A stretch of 64,000 nt of DNA from Pseudomonas frederiksbergensis (GTDB lineage Bacteria; Pseudomonadota; Gammaproteobacteria; Pseudomonadales; Pseudomonadaceae): the NCBI RefSeq assembly GCF_017114915.1, contig NZ_JAAUOE010000023.1:20403-84402 (forward strand). Reading direction: 5' to 3'. The notes beneath the pieces are model-generated. The model saw only the letters and a program-made list of their open reading frames with translations. It was not told where the DNA came from and searched no databases. Positions 33,180-41,487 of the stretch are shown here, piece by piece (within the stretch, counting starts at the first letter, position 1; each line of letters begins with the position of its first letter). The translations under genes and the position numbers were made by a program.

Positions 33180-34844
33180 TCACAGTTTCGGCTGATCGTC
33201 TCTGATAATGAAGACCGTGTCCGGGTAAGCGATCGCTATCTGAGACCCGCCCTTGAGCCAGACGACTTTATTTGCCGCGTGTGCGGCTTGAACCGCTTGC
33301 ATGGCTTGCTTTCCAACATGGTCGGTCAACCGGGCATGGGAACGGCCCGGATCGAGATCCAATGGCTGATGAATCTTGCGGCCTCTGATGCGATACAAGC
33401 TCAGGACGAACAGCAAATCATGTCCTGTGCGTCGAAACACCAGCGTCGGATAAGCGTTCAAAGGACTGGGTTCGAAGACGGTGTAGCCGTTGCGGGTCAA
33501 GAGGTTTGCCATGAAAAGCTTGAGGTCTGTCGCCGACTGGGTGGATATGAAATACCGCCACTCTGGCTGAAATCGCTGCGGGTCGAAATCCAGTCGCTGC
33601 ATGGAGCCTTCAGTGTTGGGTACAGGCAGAACTAATGTTCGAGTCTTCCCTGCTGCTGCGGATGTCGGCAGTGTCTGAAGCATGAGCAGTGGGTCAGCCA
33701 GTTCTGGTCGAGGCGTGCTGTTTCCGGTTTTCCAGTCATTGAACGTTTGCCTGAGTAAAGTCAGTCCTGTTCCTGTGGCCATGTCAGAGCCGTTGGCGAG
33801 AATGAATTGTTTTTTTGCGACATTGAACCGTGAGGCATCTGTCAGCTCCGGAAAGTGGGAGGCTACGTATTCCGTCAGCGGTCTTTGAAAAGGGAGATTC
33901 GGATCGACTTCCCAATGAAGGGCGGGAGGAACGCGAATCACGCCACGGGGCTGTTGCAAGAAGTCTGTTTTGAGAATCCGGTCCAACGACGCGTAGTCAT
34001 AGATCATATGGGTAGGGTTCTTGATGTAGACGATCGGCTCATTCGGTGCCGTGCCGCGCGGGACGAGCTTGTAGTGGATACCCTCTATGGTGATGTTATC
34101 GGGTGAAGTGTGTTCGCGTGCAACTCCCCAGGTTTTCCAGGGGTCAAGTAGAAGATCAATCGCTGGAACCTGCGGAGCTCTGGATTCGGAGGCTGTTCGG
34201 TTCGTGCCAGCGGATGTACCTTCGTCTGCATCAATCTGCGGCGTCTCTTCATCTGCCGCCCGACCGCGTTTGGCCAGTACGGCCTGCTGTTCTTCCTCCG
34301 GCAAGCGTCGGCGCGTGATGATCAGTTCCGAGGTGCCTCCTTCCATGACACTGCCCGACAGAATCGGCCGCCACTTGAGTGTTCCTGTCACTTGCTCAAG
34401 TCGGGGGCCGGATGGCCTGAGTTCGTTCGATAACCTGGCTCTGTATTGATTCTGCGCATCGTTGCCTATGAGAACCGTTCCTCCGTCCACAAGATCAACA
34501 TACAAACGCATCGATCCGGCTGGTCTGATACCGGATTGCGCATCGGGTTCCGGCAACCTGGCGACCAGTCTCGGCGGGAGAAAATAATTGCTTAGCGGTA
34601 GCTCCGTGGGGATATGGCGAATGTGCGTATCGATCGGGAGGTCGACGATCTCAATCGTCGGAGGCTGGGATTCGGGTGCTGGAGCAAATTGTGGGGATGG
34701 CTCCGTATGTGTCAGATCGACGCCACGACCTTCCATGGCCAAGGGAAGCCTCGGAAATGTCGGTAGCGTTGTATCGCGAACATTGGAGGTTGTTTCGTGT
34801 GAAGAAGGTGCAGCATTCGGTCGTGTCGGTCGTTTGGGGCTCAT
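33180..34844 (-). CDS. Orphan protein of 554 residues, possible effector-type
   Basis: No function is recognised. The N-terminal 90 residues are Pro/Thr/Ser-rich and look disordered (starts MSPKRPTRPNAAPSSHET). A compact segment follows with RLYVDLVDGGTVLIGNDAQNQ and YRARLSNELRPSGPRL, then LEQVTGTLKWRP (about 108-160). In my memory this resembles a module repeated in very large toxin-like proteins of plant- and soil-associated Pseudomonas. A charged linker (EEEQQAVLAKRGRAADEE) leads to a second globular half ending with WLKGGSQIAIAYPDTVFII. No signal peptide, membrane helix or known catalytic motif was seen. It is the only gene between uraH and the LysE exporter on this strand, and it looks like an accessory insertion in the purine region. 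Confidence 0.6.
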   Translation of the reverse strand: MSPKRPTRPNAAPSSHETTSNVRDTTLPTFPRLPLAMEGRGVDLTHTEPSPQFAPAPESQPPTIEIVDLPIDTHIRHIPTELPLSNYFLPPRLVARLPEPDAQSGIRPAGSMRLYVDLVDGGTVLIGNDAQNQYRARLSNELRPSGPRLEQVTGTLKWRPILSGSVMEGGTSELIITRRRLPEEEQQAVLAKRGRAADEETPQIDADEGTSAGTNRTASESRAPQVPAIDLLLDPWKTWGVAREHTSPDNITIEGIHYKLVPRGTAPNEPIVYIKNPTHMIYDYASLDRILKTDFLQQPRGVIRVPPALHWEVDPNLPFQRPLTEYVASHFPELTDASRFNVAKKQFILANGSDMATGTGLTLLRQTFNDWKTGNSTPRPELADPLLMLQTLPTSAAAGKTRTLVLPVPNTEGSMQRLDFDPQRFQPEWRYFISTQSATDLKLFMANLLTRNGYTVFEPSPLNAYPTLVFRRTGHDLLFVLSLYRIRGRKIHQPLDLDPGRSHARLTDHVGKQAMQAVQAAHAANKVVWLKGGSQIAIAYPDTVFIIRDDQPKL

Positions 34845-35025
34845 TGGTTATATGTACTCGCAGAGTCGATTCATTTTTCCGGTATCCATCGGGCGCAATC
34901 TGGATAGGCGGTACCGGATGCTCTGTGAATCAACGCTTCGACGTGCGGTACATATATCTATGCTGTGAAGCTAAATGTTGCTGAGTGATACCCTTTTGTT
35001 GTTCGTTGTTCAATTTGGAACAAGG

Positions 35026-35057
35026 CCCTCGCAGGATCGCAGGCGATCCTGCGAGGG
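35026..35057. repeat. Perfect 15-bp hairpin
   Basis: CCCTCGCAGGATCGC and its exact complement are separated by AG. It lies between the start of the orphan gene and the stop of the LysE exporter, 36 bp after the latter in its reading direction. It may act as a transcript end, although no T-run follows. Confidence 0.8.
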
Positions 35058-35092
35058 TAAATCCGCTGATGTTGAAGACCCCGTTGAAAGTG

Positions 35093-35722
35093 TCAGTGGC
35101 TGCTCAGTAAAGAGGCTGTACCCGCACCGCCAAACAAGCCGGCACTGACCCGGTTAAACCAGCTCTGCCCCTTGCCACTGCGCAGATACCGCGCCGCGCC
35201 ATGAGCCCCCAGCCCATAAGCCAATTTGCACAGCAGATCCAGCACGGTCCAGGTGGCAATCATCACCAGCAACTGCGGCAGGAACGGTTGTTCTGCACTC
35301 AAAAACTGCGGCAGGAACGCGGCAAAGAACAAAATGTCTTTCGGATTGCTGGCGCCGAGCATGAACGCGCGCCCGAACAGTGCACGAAAGTGCGGCAGCG
35401 GTGCAGCCTGGGGCACTTCGGCGTTCTGGGATGGCTGGCGCGATTGCTGCCAGCTCTGCCAGGCGAGGTAGAACAGGTACAGCGCGCCAACGATTTTCAG
35501 CGCGCTGAACAGCTGTTCCGACGCCAGCAGCAATGCACCCAAGCCAAGCGCCGAAGCACTGAGCAGGCAGATCGAGGCAAACACGCCCCCCAGAAACGCC
35601 GGGTAAGAACGGCGCAAACCGTAATTCAGGCTGTTGCTGATCATCAGCAACGACAGTGGCCCCGGTATCAGGATCACCACCAGCGCAGCGCCGCTGAACA
35701 GCAGCCAGGTTTCCAGACTCAT
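35093..35722 (-). CDS. LysE/RhtB family amino-acid exporter (second)
   Basis: A 209-residue exporter with six membrane segments. The start region MSLETWLLFSGAALVVILIP continues into the conserved PGPLSLLMISNSLNYG. The start at 35722 is preferred for its close GGAGGAAA ribosome-binding site. It is about half-similar in layout to the exporter at 2148 but not a close duplicate. It follows the AzgA-type permease by 72 bp on the same strand, so the two could be co-transcribed, which would hint at efflux linked to purine or nitrogen metabolism; this is only inference. Confidence 0.88.
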   Translation of the reverse strand: MSLETWLLFSGAALVVILIPGPLSLLMISNSLNYGLRRSYPAFLGGVFASICLLSASALGLGALLLASEQLFSALKIVGALYLFYLAWQSWQQSRQPSQNAEVPQAAPLPHFRALFGRAFMLGASNPKDILFFAAFLPQFLSAEQPFLPQLLVMIATWTVLDLLCKLAYGLGAHGAARYLRSGKGQSWFNRVSAGLFGGAGTASLLSSH

Positions 35723-35794
35723 CACTTTCCTCCCTATGCACAAAAGCCTCACCCGACGGGGTGAGGCTGGTTTGAAACGCGTACCGCGTGACGC

Positions 35795-37144
35795 TTACAA
35801 GAAGATGAACTTGGCGATGAAGATCGCGCAGAGCACCCACAGGCTGACGGAAATTTCCTTGTACTTGCCAGTGCCGGCCTTCAGCGCCACGTAGGTGATG
35901 AAGCCCAGCGCGATGCCGTCGGCGACCGAGAAGGTCAGCGGCATCATGATCGCGGTAACGATCGCCGGAATGCTGTCGGTCGCTTCGTCCCATTCGATGT
36001 GCGCCATGCCGCCCATCATCAGCATCGCTACATAAATCAGCGCACCAGCGGTTGCATAAGCGGGGATCATGCCAGCCAGCGGTGCGAAAAACATCGCGGC
36101 AATAAATAGCACACCTACGGTCACGGCGGTAAGACCAGTCCGACCACCCGCCGCTACGCCAGCGGCACTTTCCACATAGCTTGTTACTGGAGGGACACCG
36201 ACCACCGCACCAAATACGCTGGAAGCACTGTCGGCTTTCATGGCGCGGGACAGGTTTTCGATCCGGCCGTCAGCGTTCACCAGGTTGGCGCGCTGGGCGA
36301 CGCCCATCAAGGTGCCGGCGGTGTCGAACATGTGCACGAAGAGGAAGGCCAGTACCACGCTGATCATGCTGACGTTGAACACGCCGGCGACGTTCATGGC
36401 CATCCAGGTCGGCGCCAGGCTCGGCGGGGCAGACATGATGCCCTCATAGTGCACCAGGCCCAGACCCCAACCGGCCAGGGTCACGGTGATGATGCTGATG
36501 AGGATCGCGCCAAAGACTTTGTGGTAGCTGAGCACGGCGATCATCAGGAAGCAGATGGCCGCCAGCAGCGGGCCGGGCTCGCGCAGGGAGCCGAGCTTGA
36601 TCAGGGTGGCCGGGCTATCGACGACGATGCCCGCGGTTTTCAGGCCGATCAGCCCCAAAAACAGGCCCACACCAGCGCCCATGGCAAAGCGAAGGCTCAC
36701 CGGAATGCTATTGAGCAGCCATTCGCGAATCCGGGAGAAGGTCAGGATCATGAACAACACACCGGAAACGAATACCGCACCGAGGGCGGTTTCCCAGTTG
36801 TAGCCCATGGTGCCGACCACGGTGTAGGTGAAGAACGCGTTCAGACCCATGCCCGGCGCCAGGCCCACCGGCCAGTTGGCGTACAGGCCCATCAACAGGC
36901 AGCCCAGTGCGGCGGCGATGCAGGTGGCCACGAACGCGGCACCGTGATCGATCCCGGCGTCAGCCATGATGTTGGGGTTGACGAAGATGATGTAGGCCAT
37001 GGTGATGAAGGTTGTCAGACCGGCGATCAGCTCGGTCTTCACCGTGGTGCCATGCAAGCTGAGTTTGAAGATGCGCTCCAGCCAGCCATTGCGTAATGGC
37101 GGCGAGAGTTCCAGCGTCGAGGCTTCGGATTTGCGGCTTTCCAC
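35795..37144 (-). CDS. AzgA-type adenine/guanine/hypoxanthine permease
   Basis: A 449-residue inner-membrane purine permease (COG2252 branch of NCS2). The family block ANWPVGLAPGMGLNAFFTYT lies near residues 88-107, and GTLMGVAQRANLVNADG comes later. VGVPPVTSYVESAAGVAAGGRTG is the conserved TM10 motif. It has about 12-14 helices. A TTGTATACAA palindrome lies 130 bp upstream, as before the urate genes, so it is likely induced with purine catabolism. Confidence 0.93.
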   Translation of the reverse strand: MESRKSEASTLELSPPLRNGWLERIFKLSLHGTTVKTELIAGLTTFITMAYIIFVNPNIMADAGIDHGAAFVATCIAAALGCLLMGLYANWPVGLAPGMGLNAFFTYTVVGTMGYNWETALGAVFVSGVLFMILTFSRIREWLLNSIPVSLRFAMGAGVGLFLGLIGLKTAGIVVDSPATLIKLGSLREPGPLLAAICFLMIAVLSYHKVFGAILISIITVTLAGWGLGLVHYEGIMSAPPSLAPTWMAMNVAGVFNVSMISVVLAFLFVHMFDTAGTLMGVAQRANLVNADGRIENLSRAMKADSASSVFGAVVGVPPVTSYVESAAGVAAGGRTGLTAVTVGVLFIAAMFFAPLAGMIPAYATAGALIYVAMLMMGGMAHIEWDEATDSIPAIVTAIMMPLTFSVADGIALGFITYVALKAGTGKYKEISVSLWVLCAIFIAKFIFL

Positions 37145-37273
37145 AGCGAGTACTCCTCAAGAGTTTTATTGTTATTTCCAGGGCCGGACCCATGAGGGTG
37201 GCAGCGACCCTTTGAGGTACTTGCGAATTTGTTGACCTGATGGTCAGGAACTCGCACGAAGCGAATTATGCTT

Positions 37274-37283
37274 TTGTATACAA
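37274..37283. promoter_or_regulatory. Palindrome TTGTATACAA upstream of the purine permease
   Basis: A perfect copy of the puuE palindrome, 130 bp before the permease start. A degenerate second copy TTGTAGACGA is at 37308-37317, 34 bp away, about three helical turns. Confidence 0.55.
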
Positions 37284-37357
37284 ATAAAGCAAATAATGTT
37301 TTTGATTTTGTAGACGAAAAGTTTGGCAATAGGGATATATCGCCAGGAAGGGCGGTA

Positions 37358-37391
37358 GATGATCGTTCCCACGCTCTACGTGGGAATGCTC
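37358..37391. repeat. Single REP unit, GATCGTTCCCACGC type
   Basis: GATGATCGTTCCCACGCTCTACGTGGGAATGC forms one hairpin (TTCCCACG/CGTGGGAA). It is a half element compared with the full BIMEs at 8334 and 29649 and abuts the MarR stop. Confidence 0.8.
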
Positions 37392-37393
37392 GG

Positions 37394-37840
37394 TTACTCG
37401 GTCGCTGTTTGGGTTTTTCCTAACGCCAGATTCACCGCCAACCACCCATTCACCGCCGTCTCCCCAGCCTCGGCAAACACCCGCTCCAGCAATTTCACCT
37501 GCTCGCGCCGCAGCGATTGCTCGAACCGCGCGCCTTCGACGGTCAGTTCCAGCAGCCGCTTACGCTTGTCGGTCTCGGACGCGACGCTGTTCACCAGGTG
37601 CATTTCCACCAACTGACGCAGCGGAATGTTCAGCGCCTGCTTGCTCACGCCAAGCAACGCCAGCAATTCCTTGACGCTGAGGGCAGGGTAGCGGGCGATG
37701 AAAAACACGATGCGCTGATGCACCCGGCTCAAGCCGCGACGCTCGAGCATTTCATCAGCCTTGGCGGTGAAGGCCTGGTAGCCGAAGAAAAACGCTTCCA
37801 TGGCTTGTTGCTGAGTGCTGGGGTTTTTAAGGTCAAGCAT
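37394..37840 (-). CDS. MarR family transcriptional regulator
   Basis: A 148-residue MarR-type winged-helix regulator. The DNA-binding part is PALSVKELLALLGVSKQALNIPLRQLVEMHLV (about 53-84), followed by the wing with SETDKRKRLLELT. Helices at both ends form the dimer. It is divergent from the aminotransferase gene 82 bp away and may regulate it. The effector is unknown. Confidence 0.88.
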   Translation of the reverse strand: MLDLKNPSTQQQAMEAFFFGYQAFTAKADEMLERRGLSRVHQRIVFFIARYPALSVKELLALLGVSKQALNIPLRQLVEMHLVNSVASETDKRKRLLELTVEGARFEQSLRREQVKLLERVFAEAGETAVNGWLAVNLALGKTQTATE

Positions 37841-37922
37841 GTTGACGTATTCGCTCGGTCTGTCGTAATTTCGGTCAACCAGTTTGACTCATTTTCCTCA
37901 GGCCTCGCTACCGGTGACCCCC

Positions 37923-39089
37923 ATGGCTTTTTCCGAACGTGTCTCGCGCCTTAAAAGTTCTTTGATCCGTGAAATCCTCGCCGCCGCCCAGCGCCCGGAA
38001 GTGATGTCGTTCGCCGGCGGCTTGCCGGCCGAAGCCATGCTGCCGAAGGTCGAGTGGGCGGACATGCCGCTGTCCATGGGCCAATACGGCATGAGCGAAG
38101 GCGAACCTGCGCTGCGTGAAGCGTTGGCGGCCGAGGCCCGGGCGTTGGGCGTGCCGTGCGAGGCGGGTCAGGTGCTGGTGGTCAGCGGTTCGCAACAAAC
38201 CCTCGATCTGGCGGCCAAGCTCCACATCGACAAAGGCACCGAGATCCTGCTCGAAGCGCCGACCTACCTGGCGGCGTTGCAGATTTTTCAGCTGTTTGGC
38301 GCTGATTGCATCACCGTCCCGCTGGAAGCCGATGGCCCGAACCTTGAGCAACTGCGCAGCCGTCTGGAACAGCACAAGCCAGCATTTATCTACCTGATTC
38401 CGACGTTTCAGAATCCTTCGGCGGTGCGCTACAGCGAAGCCAAGCGCGATGCGGTGGCGGCGTTGCTCGACGAGTTCGGCGTGACCTTGATCGAAGACGA
38501 ACCCTACCGCGAACTGACCTTCGACGGCGGCAGTGCCACGCCGATCGTCAGCCGCTTGACCACGGCCAGTTGGATCTACACCGGTACCGTGTCGAAAACC
38601 CTGTTGCCGGGCCTGCGGGTCGGTTACCTGATCGCCAGTCCGGACCTGTTTCCGCATTTGCTGCGGCTCAAGCAATCGGCCGATCTGCACACCAACCGCA
38701 TCGGGCAGTGGCAAGCGCTGCAATGGATCGGCACCGAGAAATACCGGCAGCACCTGGGCGAGTTGCGGGACTTCTACCGGGTTCGTCGGGATGCGTTCCA
38801 GTCGGCACTTGAAAGGCATTTTTGCGATCTGGCGGATTGGAATGTGCCGCAGGGTGGGCTGTTTTTCTGGCTGACATTGAAGCAGCCGCTGGATACTCGA
38901 ACGCTGCTCAAGGCTGCACTGGCGGCGGATGTGGCGTTCATGCCGGGCGAACCGTTTTTCCCCGAGCCGGACAACAACCCCGGCCATTTGCGGCTGAATT
39001 TCAGCCACATCGACCCGGCGCGGCTGGACGAAGGGCTCAAGCGGTTGGCGGTGGTGGTGCGTCAGGCCCAGGCGGCGCAAGCGGCCTGA
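37923..39089 (+). CDS. PLP-dependent aminotransferase, class I/II
   Basis: A 388-residue fold-type I aminotransferase of the 2-aminoadipate/aromatic type. The start region reads SFAGGLPAEAML, the PLP-phosphate and ring contacts are in VVSGSQQTLDLAAKL and LIPTFQNPS, and YTGTVSKTLLPGLRVGYL contains the Schiff-base Lys (about 222). RLNFSH supplies the carboxylate-binding Arg. ATG 37923 is preferred over the upstream ATG at 37884, which lies in the regulator's promoter region. The amino donor is not predictable. Confidence 0.88.
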   Translation: MAFSERVSRLKSSLIREILAAAQRPEVMSFAGGLPAEAMLPKVEWADMPLSMGQYGMSEGEPALREALAAEARALGVPCEAGQVLVVSGSQQTLDLAAKLHIDKGTEILLEAPTYLAALQIFQLFGADCITVPLEADGPNLEQLRSRLEQHKPAFIYLIPTFQNPSAVRYSEAKRDAVAALLDEFGVTLIEDEPYRELTFDGGSATPIVSRLTTASWIYTGTVSKTLLPGLRVGYLIASPDLFPHLLRLKQSADLHTNRIGQWQALQWIGTEKYRQHLGELRDFYRVRRDAFQSALERHFCDLADWNVPQGGLFFWLTLKQPLDTRTLLKAALAADVAFMPGEPFFPEPDNNPGHLRLNFSHIDPARLDEGLKRLAVVVRQAQAAQAA

Positions 39090-39120
39090 GGCTGTTGGTG
39101 GGAGAGGGTGTAGAAACGAA

Positions 39121-39150
39121 TAAACCGGCCAGTCGCCGGTTTATTTTTGT
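39121..39150 (+). terminator. Terminator after the aminotransferase
   Basis: TAAACCGGC CAGTC GCCGGTTTA followed by TTTTTG, 32 bp after the stop. Confidence 0.8.
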
Positions 39151-39176
39151 TCGGGTTTTGCGGTGACTGTGCCGAC

Positions 39177-39273
39177 GCCTTCGCGGGCAAGCCTCGCTCC
39201 TACAGGTTTGGTGTCGTTCGCCGACAATGCGAACGACTTAAATCCGTAGGAGCGAGGCTTGCCCGCGAAGAGG
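39177..39273. repeat. REP pair (BIME), GTAGGAGCGAGGCTTGCCCGCGAA type
   Basis: Inverted copies TCGCGGGCAAGCCTCGCTCC (39181-39200) and GGAGCGAGGCTTGCCCGCGA (39249-39268) bracket an inner inverted repeat (GTCGTTCGC and GCGAACGAC). It separates two convergent genes and is nearly identical to the pair at 3121. Confidence 0.92.
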
Positions 39274-39296
39274 CCACCCATCACACCACAAAAGCG

Positions 39297-39668
39297 TCAG
39301 ACCGCAGCAAACCGCTTATCCAGATATTCAATGATCACCTTGGACTCATACATCCAGGTGGTCTGGCCATTCTCTTCGATGCGCAGGCACGGCACCTTGA
39401 TCTTGCCGCCTTGCTCCAGCAGGGCCTGGCGATCCTGTTCGTTGTTCTTGGCATCGCGCAAGGCCACCGGAACGTTCAGGCGACGCAGGGTGCGACGGGT
39501 TTTCACGCAGAACGGGCAGGCGTGGAACTGATACAGGGTCAGGTCCTTGGCGGCTGCTTCGACCTGGGCCTGAGCGGCGGCGGGGCGCTGCTTCTTGCCT
39601 GGACGGGTGATGAAGTCGATGAAGATGATCAGTTGGCCGAGGCCGACACGAAGCGCTTTGACGAACAC
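39297..39668 (-). CDS. Glutaredoxin-like / GST N-terminal domain protein
   Basis: A 123-residue protein with a short amphipathic or membrane-proximal N-terminus (FVKALRVGLGQLIIFIDFIT) and a thioredoxin-fold domain. The active site is CPFC in YQFHACPFCVKTRRTL (about 46-61), and the cis-Pro lies in KIKVPCLRI. It probably reduces disulfides with glutathione. It is downstream of folE on the same strand but beyond the folE terminator. Confidence 0.87.
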   Translation of the reverse strand: MFVKALRVGLGQLIIFIDFITRPGKKQRPAAAQAQVEAAAKDLTLYQFHACPFCVKTRRTLRRLNVPVALRDAKNNEQDRQALLEQGGKIKVPCLRIEENGQTTWMYESKVIIEYLDKRFAAV

Positions 39669-39723
39669 GGTATAAGTCTCTCAGGGCAAACAGAAGGCGC
39701 GCAGCTTACCTGATTTTTCGCAG

Positions 39724-39759
39724 GCGAAAAAAAACCGGCGATCAGTGCCGGTTTTTTCG
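39724..39759 (-). terminator. Rho-independent terminator of folE
   Basis: On the minus strand ACCGGC ACTGATC GCCGGT is followed by TTTTTTTT, 10 bp after the folE stop. On the plus strand the A- and T-runs are also symmetrical, so it can work in both directions. Confidence 0.88.
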
Positions 39760-39768
39760 TGCTGCGCG

Positions 39769-40314
39769 TTACTTGATCAGGCTGAGAAACTCGCTGCGGG
39801 TGGCCGCGTTTTCGCGGAACTCGCCGAGCATCACCGAGGTGATCATGGTCGAATTCTGTTTCTCCACACCGCGCATCATCATGCACATGTGCTTGGCCTC
39901 GATCACCACCGCCACGCCCAGGGCGCCGGTGACTTCCTGGACCGCATCGGCGATCTGACGGCTGAGGTTTTCCTGGATCTGCAGGCGGCGGGCGTACATA
40001 TCGACGATCCGCGCGACTTTCGACAACCCCAAAACCTTGCCGCTCGGGATGTAGGCAACGTGGGCCTTGCCGATGAACGGCAGCATGTGGTGCTCGCACA
40101 ACGAGTAGAGCTCGATGTCCTTGACCAGCACCATCTCGCTGTTGTCGGAGCTGAACAAGGCACCGTTGGTGACCTCCTCCAGCGTCTGTTCATAACCGCG
40201 GCAGAGGTACTGCATGGCTTTGGCGGCACGTTTTGGCGTGTCGAGCAGGCCCTCGCGGGAGGCATCCTCGCCCAATTGGCCGAGAATCTCGGTGTAATTC
40301 TGTTCCAGGGACAT
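39769..40314 (-). CDS. folE: GTP cyclohydrolase I
   Basis: A 181-residue type I GTP cyclohydrolase making dihydroneopterin triphosphate for folate and pterins. Zinc ligands are visible in LYSLCEHHMLPF (Cys and His) and in AKHMCMMMRGV (second Cys). The substrate block VLGLSKVARIVDMYARRLQ is intact. P. aeruginosa has a homologue (named folE2 there, though it is the type I fold) in the same setting. It lies 77 bp after smr. Confidence 0.96.
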   Translation of the reverse strand: MSLEQNYTEILGQLGEDASREGLLDTPKRAAKAMQYLCRGYEQTLEEVTNGALFSSDNSEMVLVKDIELYSLCEHHMLPFIGKAHVAYIPSGKVLGLSKVARIVDMYARRLQIQENLSRQIADAVQEVTGALGVAVVIEAKHMCMMMRGVEKQNSTMITSVMLGEFRENAATRSEFLSLIK

Positions 40315-40391
40315 GAAACTACCTGTGGGATTTTACGCAAAGGGCAAGGGTACGGTGGCGGACACGGCGCTGCAAGCGTGAAGCGACAGCA

Positions 40392-40949
40392 TTACTCGTC
40401 GCGACCTTCCATCATGGTGCGTTTGAGCATTACATAAACCGCCCCGGCGCCGCCATGTTTCGGTTGGCACGAGGTGAAGCCGAGCACCTGTGGATGCTGA
40501 CGCAGCCAGGTGTTGACGTGGCTTTTGATCATCGGCCGCTTGCCGTCCAGACGCACGGCTTTGCCGTGGGTGACGCGCACGCAGCGGATTTCGAATCGGG
40601 TTGCTTCGGCCAGAAACGCCCAAAGGGTTTCACGGGCCTTTTCCACGTTCATGCCATGCAGGTCGAGGCTGCCTTCGAACGGTATCTGTCCGATCTTGAG
40701 CTTGCGCATCTGGCTTTCCTGCACACCATCGCGCGCCCACATCAACTCGTCTTCCGGGCCGACATCAATGACAAACTGATCGGACAGCCCGTCTACGGTG
40801 GTGGCATCGGTGCGCACGGTGGCAGCCTGGCGCAGCTTGGCGATTTGCGCGCGGTCGGCCTTGGGTTTGCCGGTTTCGGCGCGATCGTGCTTGATTGGCT
40901 TGACGCCTTGGATCGCGCTTTTGAACAGGGAAAAATCGTCGTCTTGCAT
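40392..40949 (-). CDS. Smr domain protein
   Basis: A 185-residue protein with an Smr (small MutS-related) nuclease-type domain at about residues 90-178: SLDLHGMNVEKARETLWAFL, VTHGKAVRLDG and CQPKHGGAGAVYVML are its three conserved blocks, including the LDLHG motif. The N-terminal 80 residues are charged and probably flexible. The start at 40949 follows a GGAGG site. Proteins of this type cleave or bind branched DNA or RNA, but no specific role is known here. Confidence 0.9.
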   Translation of the reverse strand: MQDDDFSLFKSAIQGVKPIKHDRAETGKPKADRAQIAKLRQAATVRTDATTVDGLSDQFVIDVGPEDELMWARDGVQESQMRKLKIGQIPFEGSLDLHGMNVEKARETLWAFLAEATRFEIRCVRVTHGKAVRLDGKRPMIKSHVNTWLRQHPQVLGFTSCQPKHGGAGAVYVMLKRTMMEGRDE

Positions 40950-41007
40950 GTCAGCCTCCGCGAAGGGGGGCAGTTTACCCAAGTCGGAGCGCTATCCATA
41001 ACAATTG

Positions 41008-41030
41008 AGGCCCGTCAAAACGCCGGGCCT
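41008..41030 (-). terminator. Weak hairpin after the 106-residue membrane gene
   Basis: AGGCCCG TCAAAACGC CGGGCCT forms a 7-bp stem six bases after the stop; the following sequence (CAATTGTT) has only a poor T-run. Confidence 0.45.
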
Positions 41031-41035
41031 TTGAT

Positions 41036-41356
41036 TCAGTCGTGTTTTTTCATCAGGTGCGGGGCTATGTTCAGCTCTCGCGACTGGCGCGAACGGCGAC
41101 GGCAGCGGCGCCACAGCAACACGCCGAGGTACAGCACGAACAGGCCCACCGCCAGAATGATCGACGAGCCTAGCGGGCTGGCATTCAACTCGCCCAGCGC
41201 CGGCGGCCGCCCCAGCAGGCTGGCCGCGCCGGCCATCGCCAACAACACACCGCAGGTCGCCAGCAGGGCCGCGAACGCTGCGCCGAAGCGAAACCGCCAG
41301 TTTCTTTGGCCCTTGGGCCGCAAGCGGCGTGCATCAAAACCATCGGATAACTTCAT
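41036..41356 (-). CDS. Small two-helix membrane protein, 106 residues
   Basis: It starts MKLSDGFDARRLRPKGQRNW, a basic cytosolic leader, then has membrane helices at about 26-47 (AAFAALLATCGVLLAMAGA) and 64-81 (SSIILAVGLFVLYLGVLL). A strongly basic stretch WRRCRRRSRQSR follows. The start is supported by GAGGAAGG upstream. No domain is recognised; the positive-inside rule places both termini in the cytoplasm. It lies between smr and the isochorismatase-like gene on the same strand. Confidence 0.75.
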   Translation of the reverse strand: MKLSDGFDARRLRPKGQRNWRFRFGAAFAALLATCGVLLAMAGAASLLGRPPALGELNASPLGSSIILAVGLFVLYLGVLLWRRCRRRSRQSRELNIAPHLMKKHD

Positions 41357-41487
41357 TCCGACCTTCCTCAATGGGTATCGGCCCTTCGACCGGGAGTTGA
41401 CCGGGATGTTCCTGAGGCTAGGGCAATTACGGCAAATGAGAGGCTTTTGCGGATGAGCGGCGGTATGGGCCGCTCTTCGACGGTCGA

